Program-made: the position numbers and the translations under genes
From: Neodontobutis hainanensis
Lineage: Eukaryota; Chordata; Actinopteri; Gobiiformes; Odontobutidae
Reading direction: 5' to 3'
DNA: 64,000 bases
Assembly (NCBI GenBank): GCA_024349245.1
Contig: JALDNG010000020.1
Coordinates: 7,200,001 to 7,264,000 of the forward strand
Shown here: positions 13,213 through 24,498 of the stretch, piece by piece
Position numbering within the stretch: position 1 is the first letter of the stretch
Layout of the letters: every line of letters begins with the position of its first letter
The notes under the pieces: generated by a model
Told to the model about the DNA's origin: nothing
Seen by the model: the letters and a program-made list of their open reading frames with translations, nothing else
The model's database searches: none

Positions 13213-15292
13213 TGACATGACTTGTTAGGTGACCATTTGCATTCATGGCGTAACCAAACTACAAATATGAATGGATATTCCAACAGGATGCAGTATATAT
13301 TCAAGCAAAGTTCAAAAGAGAAATATTATGTTTCATCTGACACTTAAGCCCCAGCACTTTTCCAGGCTATTTCTATATCTTAGATACAGCATATCATGAT
13401 TTTCCCCTTCTGTTCTATTGTTCAGTTTGCCTTTGGTATGATCAGCAAAATGCACAAACAGAGGAAAACAACCTGTAATCAATTTCTCCATCCGGAAGTC
13501 TTATCAGCTGGAGCAGATTCTCATTTTATTATTTATTTCTGTTATCTCTGTATTCTCAAATGTTGCAATCTTTGCTGAAAAAAAGAAAAACACTTTTTCA
13601 TAACAACTTCATAAGACAGGTTGTTACCAGGAGGTGAATGCTGATAACCCCCCAGCATGCTCACAGGGTAAAATTCAAACTCCTGCAGGCAAAAAGCATT
13701 AAAGATAGGCCGGTGACTTAGAGTTTCAAACAGGAGCATGAGGCCAACATGGCAGGATCACGTTTTTTGTCCTGATTGAAGCTGCGGATTTATTAATCTG
13801 TGGCTGTTGACTGGGTTTTATTTTCTGTCAGACAACTCATATTCCTGCAGCACACTTGATCTCTTTTAATCTGATTGCACCTTATCAGACAAAACAGACT
13901 GCGCTGAGCTATCTTAAGTTACCGCAGCAAGCTGAGCTCTCGATCCGTGTGTTGTTCGATAGGCGCATTAGACACATCATTATTGCAGACCCAGTGACAC
14001 TCGTGCTACTTTGCAGCAGACCCCCAGTGTTAGGCTTGATATCTAATTGAAAAGCAGATGTTTCTCTGCCATTAGGCATTAGAATTGATTGATTTTGGTC
14101 TGATTTTGTGCCCCCACTGTGATGATAGGAAAATAAACACGATGCAATGGAGTACTTTTGGTACAAGGAGCTTCCTATTAGGCTGTCACAGGTTTTTCTG
14201 ATCTTTTCCAACAGAGCACCCAAATGTTCTTTCGTTCACAGAGACTTCAGCACAGACAGTTATCTTATATATCCAATGGCTTACTTCTCTGATGTCTCTG
14301 CTATAATCTTTTATATAATGGGACTGACTGTTGCCTGCAGCGAGTATTTATTCAAACAGTCTGAGTCATTTTGTCTTGTGTGCACCTCCAGATTGGTCCC
14401 TGTGATGAGCCCTGTGTCACTGCCCACCCATTTGCTGATAGCCCACTGGTCACTCAGCAACTCTTTCATTTTCTCTCTGCAGGCCTTTGAAGCCCAAGAC
14501 TGAAATTAAAGATCTCCAGATAGAATCCATTCCTTACTGCTCTTGGCTTTTCTTTCTGCATCTTGCTCAGCACTTTATAACTCCACATTCAAATTCTCAA
14601 GGGGCAGGTACTGTGAATTATATACTTTTCACTGAAATAGGCCTACTTTCTGTTAAAGAATGCTTGAAAAGATAATTAATTGTGTATGCTTCTGAAGAGA
14701 ATGTAAAAACACACAGCAGTAGAGCAATCATACTGATGGAAATACATTATTTTCTGTATTGGTAGAGTCACTACAACATGTGTGGCCACTTACTACATTA
14801 TCAAAACAAGACCACTGACATTACATAATAAAATATTTGTCCTGTCTATAGTGCAATATCATAAAACATAAGCGTATTGATTAAATCCAGATGCACATCT
14901 GATTTTATTGATGGCAGTGCAGTATATTTGAAATTTGGAGAAACACAAGCATAGAAATTATTTTCTATCGGCTCCTATAAACACATTAAAGTATTTATGG
15001 AGAGCATGCATTGTCTGTCTTTATTTCTGTCTGTACAAATAAGCAGACTTAAGTTGGATCCAGTCTTTCTCCTTGGCTCTGTTAAATAATTAAAGGAACA
15101 GTATAGCAACACTATTGGCTCGCAGACCTATAGCTTTACAGCCACAAAATTTGTTGCAGATAGTATGTGTAACTAACCACCCTGACTTCCACATGTGATT
15201 TCTCATTAAGCAATAGTCCCTTGGCACATTATTTTGGAAATAAAACTTTTTGTAAATTAAATCAAGAGAATTAATAGTCATCCTTACTTTTA
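13213..15292. other. Gene-free DNA with open frames of no known family
   Basis: Overlapping open frames occur on both strands at about 13909-14503 (up to 118 codons), but none has a recognisable domain. Being open on both strands at once is more typical of stop-poor non-coding DNA than of a gene. The patch at 13850-14050 is more CpG-containing than its surroundings. Confidence 0.4.
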
Positions 15293-16730
15293 CAGTGGTT
15301 GTCATAGGTTTACAGAATTCTCAGAGAATATGAATTAAACACAAAGTGGTTGGGTGAAGCCATTTATTGTCAAACAACTATGTTTACTTTAAATTATAAT
15401 GACAACAGAAACTACCCAAATGAAAGTTTACATACCCCAGTTCTTTAACAGTGTATTGGCACCTTTAATATCAATGACAGCTTGAAGTCTTTTGTGGTAT
15501 TTGTGGATGAGGCTTTTTATTTTCTCACAGTGGTAAAACTGCCCATTCTTCTTGGGCTGTCTTGCATGAACTGCACATTTAAGACTGAGATGGCCAGTGC
15601 AGAACCTTCACTTTATGCTGCTGTAGCCAATGAGAGGCCGACTTGGTCTCGTGCTTTAGATCGTTGTCATGTTGGAACATTCAAGTACGTTCCATGTGCA
15701 GCTTCCGGGATGATGAGTGCAACCTTTTCTCCAGTATTTTCTGATAACATGCTGCATTCATCTTGCCATCAATTTTGACCAAGTTTCTGGTGCCTTTGTA
15801 GCTCACTTGTCCCAAGAAGATCAGAGATCCACCTACATGTTTTACAGTAGGAACGGTGTACCATTCATCATGGGCCTTGTTGACTCCTCTCCAAATGTAA
15901 TGTTTATGGTTGTGGTCAAAAGATGCCATTTTGGTCTCATCACTCCAAATGACTTTGTTCTAGAGGTTTTGAGGCTTGTCTCTGAGCTGTTTGGAAAAGA
16001 AGCTTTGTTGCATTTGCGCAGTAATAGCTTTCTTCTGGCGACTTGACCATGCAGCCCATTTTTCCGCCTTATTGTGCATCTTGAAACAGCCACACCACTT
16101 TTTTTCAAAGAGTCCTGTAATTTAGCTGAAGTTATTTTGGGTTTTTTCTTTATATACCAAACAAATTTTTGGCAGTTCTGGCTGAAATCTTTGTTGGTCT
16201 ACCTGACCTTTTCCTTTTCCACTTCTTAATTAGAGTTTGGAATTCTCAATTTCTTGGATATCTTTTTATATCCCTTTCCTGTTTTATACAGTTCAATTAC
16301 CTTTTCCCGCAGATCCTTTGACATTTTTTTTGCTTTTTCCATGACTCAGAATATAGAAGTGCAGACCTGGATGAAAGATGCAAGGGTCTGTCAGGAGGCC
16401 ATAAACATACTGACCTTTTACTGTATACACACAATGATTACAAACAAACAGATTACATGTTAAGATGGTTACCTTTAGTAGCCATTTAAATCTGTTTGTG
16501 TCAACTTGTGTGAATGTTCAGTCCAAAATCACCAGGGTATGTTAACTTTTGATCAGGGTCATTGGATTAGATTCTGTCGTCATTCTGAAAAGAGTAAACA
16601 CAATTGTTCCAATAAATGGATCACCCAACCACTAACTATGAGTGAAATAAAAAAAATGTTTGTGTTATTATTCATATTCCAAAAGAAATAACAAAATTTG
16701 GCAGGGTATGTAAACTTATGAGCACAACTG
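15293..16730 (-). mobile_element. Tc1-like DNA transposon with both ends, minus strand
   Basis: Both termini are present. The left starts CAGTGGTTGTCATAGGTTTA, and the right, read inward on the minus strand, starts CAGTTGTGCTCATAAGTTTA. These are imperfect copies of one terminal inverted repeat. The left border is preceded by TA, the expected Tc1 target; the right is followed by CA, read as a mutated TA. At about 1.44 kb the element is close to the usual 1.5-1.6 kb of fish Tc1-like elements. It carries a decayed transposase read on the minus strand, so it cannot move by itself. Confidence 0.9.
15428..16342 (-). pseudogene. Tc1-like transposase remnant (minus strand)
   Basis: The start codon at 16342 gives MEKAKKMSKDLREKVIELYK, matching the N-terminal helix-turn-helix region of Tc1-like transposases. 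Further fragments follow in order: SGVAVSRCTIRRKNGLHG (second helix-turn-helix), ARRKLLLRKCNKASF, FGVMRPKWHL (where relatives have the first catalytic Asp near a W.DE motif), TVKHVGGSLIFLG and a C-terminal LQAVIDIKGANTLLKNWGM with a TAA at 15428-15430. The span is about 305 codons against roughly 340 in intact relatives, with several stops and frameshifts. The segment holding the last catalytic residue (SPDLNPIE in relatives) appears deleted. The element is inactive. Confidence 0.85.
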
Positions 16731-19700
16731 CATCTTATCTTTACAATTCAGGAAGCTATGTATGGTCTATGTATGTATGTTATTAGTTCTGCCTTTTCAA
16801 ACACCTTCAGTAAATTCCATCAGTAAATGCGTTTATGCTCAGAAGGCTCACATTCAATTATGAATAAACAGAAACTACAACATAACATACAATATTGAAG
16901 ATAGCATGTAATGGTCATTCATTCCTTGCTGATGGTTCAAACTTCAAGGTCACTTTGCTTGTGTTTACAGAAGTAAAGAATCTAAATGGAATAGAATAGG
17001 ATTTTTGTGGCAGAATCTATAATAGCTGAGGTTAACCAGTGGTGCATATTTGAGTAAAATGTGCCTCTATTTTCTAATTAATAATAGGTTGAAGGTTTTC
17101 CAATAGAATTTGGTTGAGTATAAAAATATATAAATACACATTTTTGTTGTTATGATTTATATGGAATCCAATCCAAGACAGTTTTGGTTCTCACTTTGTG
17201 GTTAGATTTAGGCAATAGGATTTTTTGTGGTGGGTTTACAAGAAAAAAAATTGCAGTGATGCAGAAAAAAAGGGGAATTTGTGAGACAAGGTTAATCAAA
17301 CAAACTAAAAACAAAGAATATTAACACAAGACAGCAGTGCCTGAAACTATTAACTCAGCTGAAGCTATTAATAAAGTATTGTGGCTTCAGTTTATCGGGA
17401 AGCACCATCCCTCATGTTCTAAATGTAACTTTACCATCTCGGCTCTTCTTCCTCTTATCTGTGGATGTCACTGAACTGTTATTGTGACACACTTCTCCAG
17501 CTTTCTCACCTCCCTACTGACTTTTTGAAACTTCAAATCTTGTCATGGAAAGACAAAAAGGTGAGGTTGACACTTTAAATTGTACTGTAGTCTAGCCCTG
17601 CCAAGGCCAAGGTAAATGGAGACTTCTTCAAGGACATTTCAGCAATATATGGGAGGTTTTTCAGAACAGGATTTTGTTGTAAGATCAATTATATCAATTC
17701 TAAAAAACCTTTGTCATTCAAATGGAGCAATGCTGGTACAAATTAGCATTCAGCAATTAAATCAGCAAAGTGGATATTCCTCAGAATTAAAAAAATCAAG
17801 AAGCTTTTTGCATGGAAAGCTTGTCATACAGAGCAGGGAGATAGCTAAATGAACACTCAAGGTTGCTCCCATTTACCATTTCCCATGATTGGATTGAAAG
17901 TAAATCAACTACAGCTTGCCCATGGACGTCAGTGACAATAACCTGCCATCCATAGATTTAAAAAGAACGTTTATTCTAAATTGTGCCTATTTTTAGTTCC
18001 AGTGAGAAATAAGGATTTTTTTCCATCAGGATAGTACTCTGATTATAAAGCCTTGAGTGATTTCGGGTGGGATGATAGCTTCTCTGAATGATAATTTATA
18101 TTTCATGTGGTCATTTCAGCATCGAAGCAGAAACATTCACATTTTAACAAGATACCAATCAAAGTGAAGTCGGCCCATCTACGTTATTGGAGGTTGAAGT
18201 GGTTTGAAAATGAGCCTGTTGATAGATAGTTAAAACCATGTAACCTAGCAAGTGCTGCCATGCATGTGATCCATCTCATTATCCTCGGAGGAGAGATTTT
18301 ATCCTGCTTCCACTGCAAAAGAGCCTCTGTGTGACTGATACATAGCTATTGGACTCACACTTTGTACAGATACAGCTACAGACGATACATGGACGATACA
18401 TGCTCAACTACTAAACATTATGAGACATTGGAGTAATGTATTATCTATTAGATAAAACCAATCCACTTGGAAATGGAATGGAAATCACACATTGTGTAAA
18501 TCATGTTAGTGTGGATTAGGCTGCTGGGACCAGCTATCCTCGGTGCAAGTGAAAGTCCTCTAGCAATCATTGTGTTAGACATTAACATAAAACAAAACAA
18601 AGAAAAAAAATATTGAATTATATATCCAAAGTCAGTTGATTATTTTATGCAACACTACAATATGGACGATGGAGAATGGTGTAGTAAGTTAATAGAATCT
18701 TTTGTGACGGTGATGCGTGCCAACAACCCCCAATAGTCCAGACTGTAATTTTCTGACACACAGAGAGGTAAAGGCTGAAGATGCTTCAGGCAGGTTCAGG
18801 GGATCGCAGCTGGACAGTCCAGACATCAGATGATGTTTGACAATAACAGAGTAATTAAACATATGGCATTATGGAATAAAAATAAATTATTGAAAAAGGC
18901 GTGTACAGGGGTGCAGCTTGTTGTTTCTGCTTGGCCGTTATTGAGGACAAATCAACACTCTTAGGTTTATAAATTATGCACAACATTATATTGACTAATT
19001 CACATCAAAATGACAGCAGTGTCCGCTCGTTATTTGGATGCTGAACCTTTTGACATTGTTACACTTTTGGTATCTCTGAAAAATTAGCAAAGTTTTGCTT
19101 CCTTTCTTGAATGACCATTATTAAACATTACTTTTACAGAGATTTCACTGGTTTATAGTAAGCAAAGCCTATACCGTACATAATACAGAGATTTTCTCTG
19201 ACTGGCTTGTTGTCTGACTCTTTACTACCTCACTAGCTACAACTTATGAACACCCATCAGTGGCTCTAGTAGACAGAGGTCAATTGTACCTCTAGGGTGC
19301 GCTGTAAGTCGATATTTACCAGTCTCCTGTCTTACTTGAGTATGCTAAGGTAAGTAACACAGAATAACTTTAGCCACTTAATCTATCTGAAATCATTGTC
19401 AGTTATTTGAATACACTTGAGGGTGAACCCTTTAAACCCGAGCCTGCTTTTTAGGTGTGTCTGCTCGAAAAGGACCTGTCCAGAGTAAATTGACTGTATC
19501 TCTGTAATTGCAAAGTGTATTTCAATAATTCTGGTGTCAATTCTTGTGGGATTTCCAAGAAGGGAAATTCATCAATGTGAATGTTACAGTTTTAAAATAT
19601 ATCAAGATGGAAAAGAACAAAATAACCCCAAAAACATTTCCGCCTAAAAAAAAAAAAAACAATATTTGAAATAATATCCCCTTTAGAGGAAGGCAGTTGC

Positions 19701-19804
19701 AGCTCAAACACTATTTTAAATTACAGCCACACATGTCAACATTTTCCTGCACCAAATATAATTCTTCTAATGTGAAACAAACCAAAACTATTAAGATTCT
19801 ATAA
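16731..19804. other. Gene-free DNA
   Basis: AT-rich unique sequence with no recognised exon or repeat family. Short A-runs are present (for example about 19648-19661). Confidence 0.4.
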
Positions 19805-20590
19805 TTAAATGGTCATATTTGGGGACTCCCAGACTTCCCTCTCCCCAGACACTTTCTCCAGCTCTTAATGGGATACCAAGGCGTTCCCAGGCAAGAGACA
19901 TAGTCCATCCAGCATGTCCTAGGTCTTCCCGGGGCCTCCTCCTGGTGGGACATGCCTGGAACACTTCCCAAATGAGGCATCCAGGGGGCATTTGGAAGAT
20001 ATGCCCGAGCCACCTCAGCTGACTCTTCTTGATGTGGAGGAGCAGCAGCTGTACTCTGAGCTCCTCCCGAGTGACCTGGAGCGCTGAGCCACCCTGCAGA
20101 GAAAGATCATTTTGTACGCCTGTAAATGGGATCTTGTCCTTTTGGTGATGACCCAAAGCTCATGACCATAGGTGAGAGGGATCGTACATCGACCGGTAAA
20201 TCAAGAGCTTTGCCTTGCAGCTTAGCTTCTTCTTCACTATGACAAATCGGTACATCAACTGCATTACTGCAGAATCTGCACTAATCCGCCTGTCAACCAC
20301 CCATTCCCTCACTCATGAACAAGACCTCAAGATCTCATCCACCCCTGGTGCCTTGCCACCGAGAAGCTTCCCAACTCCCTCATGAGTCCACCGCTGAGCC
20401 CTCGGCCTCTGCTTCCTCAGTGGAAGACTTTTCAGTGGGGTTGAGGAGCTCCTCGAAGTATTCCTCCCACCGTCCAATAATGTCCCCAGTTGAAGTCAGC
20501 AGAGTCCCACCTCCACTGTAAACACTGTTGGTTGTCCTTCCCCAGGGCCTCACCAAACTCCTCCCAGACCCAGGTTTTTGCCTCAGATAT
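19805..20590 (-). mobile_element. Decayed LINE (non-LTR retrotransposon) fragment lacking RT core
   Basis: Read on the minus strand, the protein begins with EAKTWVWEEFGEAL (about 20587-20545), then GGGTLLTSTGDIIGRWEEYF and EELLNPTEKSSTEEAEAEG (about 20522-20395), then GKAPGVDEI (about 20358-20332), which is the region just before the reverse-transcriptase palm. It jumps directly to DRRISADSAVMQLMYRF (about 20300-20250) and SQLRWLGHIFQMPPG and RRRPREDLGHAGW, which belong to the region after the polymerase. The palm with its catalytic aspartates is therefore deleted, and there are frameshifts elsewhere. I recognise the family as a common fish LINE but do not assign its clade with confidence. 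Confidence 0.8.
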
Positions 20591-23500
20591 CATCATCAAT
20601 ATCATATTGTATGTGAATTATTCCTATATCAAAAATAATCTACATAAAATAGTTAAATGCAAATTTGTTTAGAATCTTAGACAAACTATTGTGACTCTGA
20701 GTTCACCCTTGTCCACATCCAATGGGTCTGCGAAGCCTTGACACTGAGCAGACCAGGCTTATTGTTATGTTCTAAATGTAAAGAGTGTCCTGCAAAACAC
20801 AAATATTGGAAATATCAATAATTAAATATAAAGTAAATTGCCATTGCACAGATTGATTGAAAAAGACATTGTATTTATAACATAATCTAATTCAAACTCA
20901 AACATACAAAAGTATAATGCTTTCAACCTCAAGAACAACTAATGCTTTGTTAGAACTTAACTTAGAAGTAGAAAAACAACACGCACGTCCAAAGCTAGTA
21001 AGCCTGTGTGCTGGAACCAGAAAAAAACTGAAGAAGGCTCTGCACAACAAATAAAGCTCCCAGAATTTCTTCTTATTATTTTTATAACTGCACTTATCTT
21101 AGCCATGATAACCCTGTATATAGGCTTTCTTTATAATATGAGCAGGCTCTTACTGCCGTTTTCGTGGCTATTCTATTGCATCCTGGATTCATGCTTCCCT
21201 GGGTATCAGCCATCTTTTCTATTTTTTTATTTTTTATTTTTTAACTCTATAAATGTGACTGTTTACTCCAGGTCACCACAAACTGACAGTTGTTATGTAT
21301 TATAAATCAAGGTTTGCAACACATGCTTTGGTGATGACAAAATTGAGAAAAAAGTCACAGATGATGCTCACGCCCTCTGTCACAGTTTGACATATTACTC
21401 AAAGCCAATTAGAATGTTTTTAATGATGTGTCTGCTCAGTTTTATGGATTATGTATTATGCCCAAATGTTTGATTAAAATCCAATAGTAAACACAACATC
21501 AACTATTTTTAAAGGTCAAAACGTGGTCAAACTATGAAGATTCTTCTGCCATTTTCCCTTATTTGACACTGATACATCATTCAGTAAAGCATTCCTCTGT
21601 ACCTTTTCAAATGAACAGATAAGACTACATGCATTAGTCAAGGTTTTTCTTTTTTTTTTTATCAAATGCACATCCAAATATTCATTAGACATGACAGTTA
21701 CTAAATCTCCGCAGCAACTCAGGCCTTGACTCAATCCCTGGCACTAATTGTAGTTCAGAATGAGTGTATCAAATTTCATCAAGTCGCCTGTAAATCAATC
21801 ACAAGCCCGGTCACTCAATAGGAGGACCATTGGAGTTAATTCACCTCGAACAAGGGCTGGGTTTTCTGTCATTATCTATAAAACAAATTTTTGTCTGTAA
21901 ATGTGACTGCAGTGAGTACAGTCACTAACCAGTTGATATAGTTATTATTTAAAATATCTTTTCAGAACTAACGGTCATCTGATTGAGACCACCACACCAC
22001 ATCTCAATAACCTCATCCTTTAGCTAAACTAACCTGTAATGCTTTAAAATGATTATCTTCCCAATTGTAAAATGTTGTGGCTAATTAATGTTATTCGTAG
22101 CATTGGAAATGGATGGTTTATCTTCAGTTATACCTATGTATTTACACTTGCTATGTCAATAATGCCAGTCCTCGATGTATGCGGACATGATTCCATTTTG
22201 CTAAAACCATTACCCTGGAGTAACCACTGTGATTTTCTTGCAGCAACTGAATGCTGATTTTCCTTGGGGCTTTGTATTAGATTCCTTTTTTTTTAAGTCA
22301 AGGGGTTTATCTGTATACACTACCACTACAAATGCAGCAGTCTGCTTCATTAAGTTCAATCCAATGGTTTCTTTATTTATTAAATTCACAGTCTTATCCA
22401 AGACTTTTCCAGTTTATACAGCCTGATTTATGGTGTTGTGCCACTAGAAACTACTCTCACCCTAAATACCAATTGGCCCAATGCTCCTTTGTCACGGCAG
22501 GTGATTTCTCATGCAGTTCAGCGGACACTGTTCTAGTGCTGTTCATAGATCATGACCAAAGGTTTTGACCCAGACATCTAAGCTCCAAATACCACCCCTG
22601 ACATTTTAAAAGAATGCCACATTAAACATGTTGCTACATGTGCATCGTAATTGCCCACAGAAGTAGTATCCACAAGAGGGAAGTGTTATTACATTTGTCT
22701 TCCTATTCCTTTACCTTCCCAACCATCGCCAGCCGTATCTGTCCTTTTGTTTGATATAAAAAAAGGATGAACCAACTCACAACAAGTGAGAGAAAAAGGA
22801 AGGGCTGGACAGGAAGGAAAGCTAAAGAAAATGAGCTGGGTTCAGTTAGTTTGCTGGCACAGCTGGTGGATGAGGTAAAAGTGGAGCATTTCAGGCTTAC
22901 ACACACACCAACAGGAACACATTCAGAAGGAATGGTTTGGACAAATGTTTTCTCTGCACTGTAAATGTCACTTTCCATTGTTCTAATTTTGTTCTAATCT
23001 AACTAGGATCATATTTGTATTATATTGTCTTTCTTGTTTATTTGTTAAACTAGTTCAGGTAGAAAAGTAGGCTATGACATAGTGCATATTGGTTGATAGC
23101 CTTTACATCTATTTCAATCTCATGGTAGGTTGTTTTTTTACTTTATGATTATTTATTTTCTTTAATCTATTTTTTTTAAGTTATAGTAGTTAAGAATTTT
23201 ATTTCAGTCATGCGTTTTGCAGAGAGTATTGATGTATATACAAACAAACAGAAAGCTAATTCAGCTTCTAAATTGAATATATATATATTTAAATATGATG
23301 GCAAAACTTCGATTTATATTTTATATTAGCCGTGTATGCTATGGCTGTGCATCAAACCACTCCACTAAATGAAAAGTAGAGCATACAAAAACATGGGCGG
23401 TTTTTATTGGGTGTGTGACGGAGTGTGTCTTTAATATTCCTGAATCTCTGTTGCCAGCACGGCCCCTGCTGCAGGCCATCACATTGTGATTTATTCTAGA

Positions 23501-23679
23501 ATGACTGAACTCCTTTGCTAATCCATTCCATCATTTCCACAGTGCGTCTTTAACACACACACAACCAATCCCACATTACATTTGAAACCCGGTATCTCTC
23601 TGGAACAAAGTTTTCTTCTTTAAAAGCCTTTTTAAAAGTTCCGGGGTGAGATGTGAGGCTGCTGTAGCTTTTCAAATCC
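20591..23679. other. Gene-free DNA upstream of the first exon
   Basis: No exon or known repeat supported. T- and A-rich short tracts are present, including a pure T run near 21650. Confidence 0.4.
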
Positions 23680-24104
23680 CTTTTTTTTTGCAGGATCCAG
23701 GCTCCTCCCTCCCTCAACGTCACAAGATCCCGATCTCTCCCAAAGCGTCAGCGATAGTCAGCAGCACACTGTAGTGGCAGATCTGCGGGGCGGTGCGCTT
23801 TAGCTGGAGAACTGCTCTGTGTTTGAGCCAAAAATCATCGAGCTAACGGGGTGCATCCTGCGATCCCCATACTTCCTACAACTTCTCTCTGCTCATCTGG
23901 CCGAGGGCTGCTTTACGGGACGTTAAGAGGAGAGTGTGACCGCAGATCATCTTTTAGGTGCTGTGTCAAGAAATATAGGGCGACATTGTCTCCCAGGAAC
24001 TCTCCAAGTGTTGGAAACTTCCCAGCGCAGCATCGATCGAGGACCTCCCGCCCACTTTACCTCCACAGCAGTGGAAGGAGGCTGGAGACTGTAGCAAAGG
24101 CTTC

Positions 24105-24176
24105 ATGGTCAAACAAGAACAAGTCTGTCCTCTCGTCGTCACCCTCTCGGACACGTTTGGAGCTGCGTGGATCTGA
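24105..24176 (+). other. Upstream ORF 1 (23 codons)
   Basis: An ATG-initiated frame encoding 23 residues with a TGA at 24174-24176. The context is weak at -3 (T) but has G at +4. It could be read only if transcription starts upstream of 24105. Confidence 0.45.
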
Positions 24177-24247
24177 ATAAAGGGACTCTTTCAGGTCATA
24201 GTAACTGTGTAAACTCTACGCAGTGGATCGCCGCAGACGTTAAATTG

Positions 24248-24322
24248 ATGCTTTTATCGCGGAAAAGCGCACCAGAGATCCTCCAGTTTTGCAAAAGTCT
24301 GCTGCTGCTGCTCAGCGAGTGA
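24248..24322 (+). other. Upstream ORF 2 (24 codons)
   Basis: An ATG-initiated frame of 24 residues ending in TGA. A CTG run makes its C-terminus leucine-rich (SLLLLLSE). The -3 base is T, a weak initiation context, so leaky scanning past it is plausible. Confidence 0.45.
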
Positions 24323-24364
24323 GCTCGAATAGTTTGTAACCCAAGTGGGATTTGCACAAGTTGC

Positions 24365-24391
24365 ATGCGCGGTCTTTGTCGTCTAGAGTGA
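24365..24391 (+). other. Upstream ORF 3 (8 codons)
   Basis: A short ATG frame (MRGLCRLE, then TGA) that ends 55 bases before the main start codon, leaving room for re-initiation at the main ATG. Confidence 0.45.
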
Positions 24392-24446
24392 GTCCGTATC
24401 CATCCGCTGTCAGGTTCCCAGAGCAGATCCGGATAGTTGAGGTGCC

Positions 24447-24498
24447 ATGGCGATGTGTGTGGGGATATGGATACTGGCGTTAGCGCTGAACATCCCAG
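24447..24498 (+). CDS. First coding exon: signal-peptide N-terminus of an unidentified gene
   Basis: The exon encodes MAMCVGIWILALALNIP plus the first base of the next codon (phase 1). The start has a near-ideal Kozak context (GCCATGG), and an in-frame TGA sits 9 bases upstream, so translation cannot begin further 5' in this frame. The exon ends CAG|GTAAGC, a strong splice donor. Residues 4-15 are almost entirely hydrophobic, as in a signal peptide, so the product is probably secreted or a type I membrane protein. A signal-peptide exon ending in phase 1 before a huge intron is common in genes for cell-surface receptors and adhesion proteins. The family cannot be named from 17 residues. No second exon was found downstream, so only this piece lies in the window. 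Confidence 0.75.

Larger units (their letters stand above)
23680..24446 (+). promoter_or_regulatory. Probable promoter and long 5' UTR of the exon-1 gene
   Basis: This stretch is visibly richer in GC and CpG than the surrounding DNA and runs straight into the first coding exon. It contains a GC box (GGGGCGG, 23787-23793) and a CRE-like half site (CGTCA, 23718-23722). No TATA box stands at an obvious position. The transcription start is not determined by sequence alone. If it lies near the GC box, the 5' UTR would be about 600 bases and would contain three short upstream ORFs (24105, 24248, 24365). An intron inside the UTR cannot be excluded (a GTGAGT lies at 24389-24394). Confidence 0.6.

Noticed and set aside
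13909..14503. Overlapping 104- and 118-codon frames on opposite strands
   Set aside because: Simultaneous openness on both strands and the lack of any family resemblance point to stop-poor non-coding DNA.
21006..21305. 99-codon hydrophobic frame suggesting a membrane protein
   Set aside because: Hydrophobicity follows from T-rich sequence, including a low-complexity TTTTTATTTTT tract.
23851..24180. 109-codon frame across the 5' UTR block
   Set aside because: It begins with GTG rather than ATG and overlaps the presumed promoter and UTR; openness is explained by GC content.
24447..24498. Naming the exon-1 gene (Ig-superfamily adhesion protein, Eph or ErbB receptor, APP-like)
   Set aside because: Only 17 signal-peptide residues are visible. 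Several receptor genes share a phase-1 signal-peptide exon and none matched convincingly.
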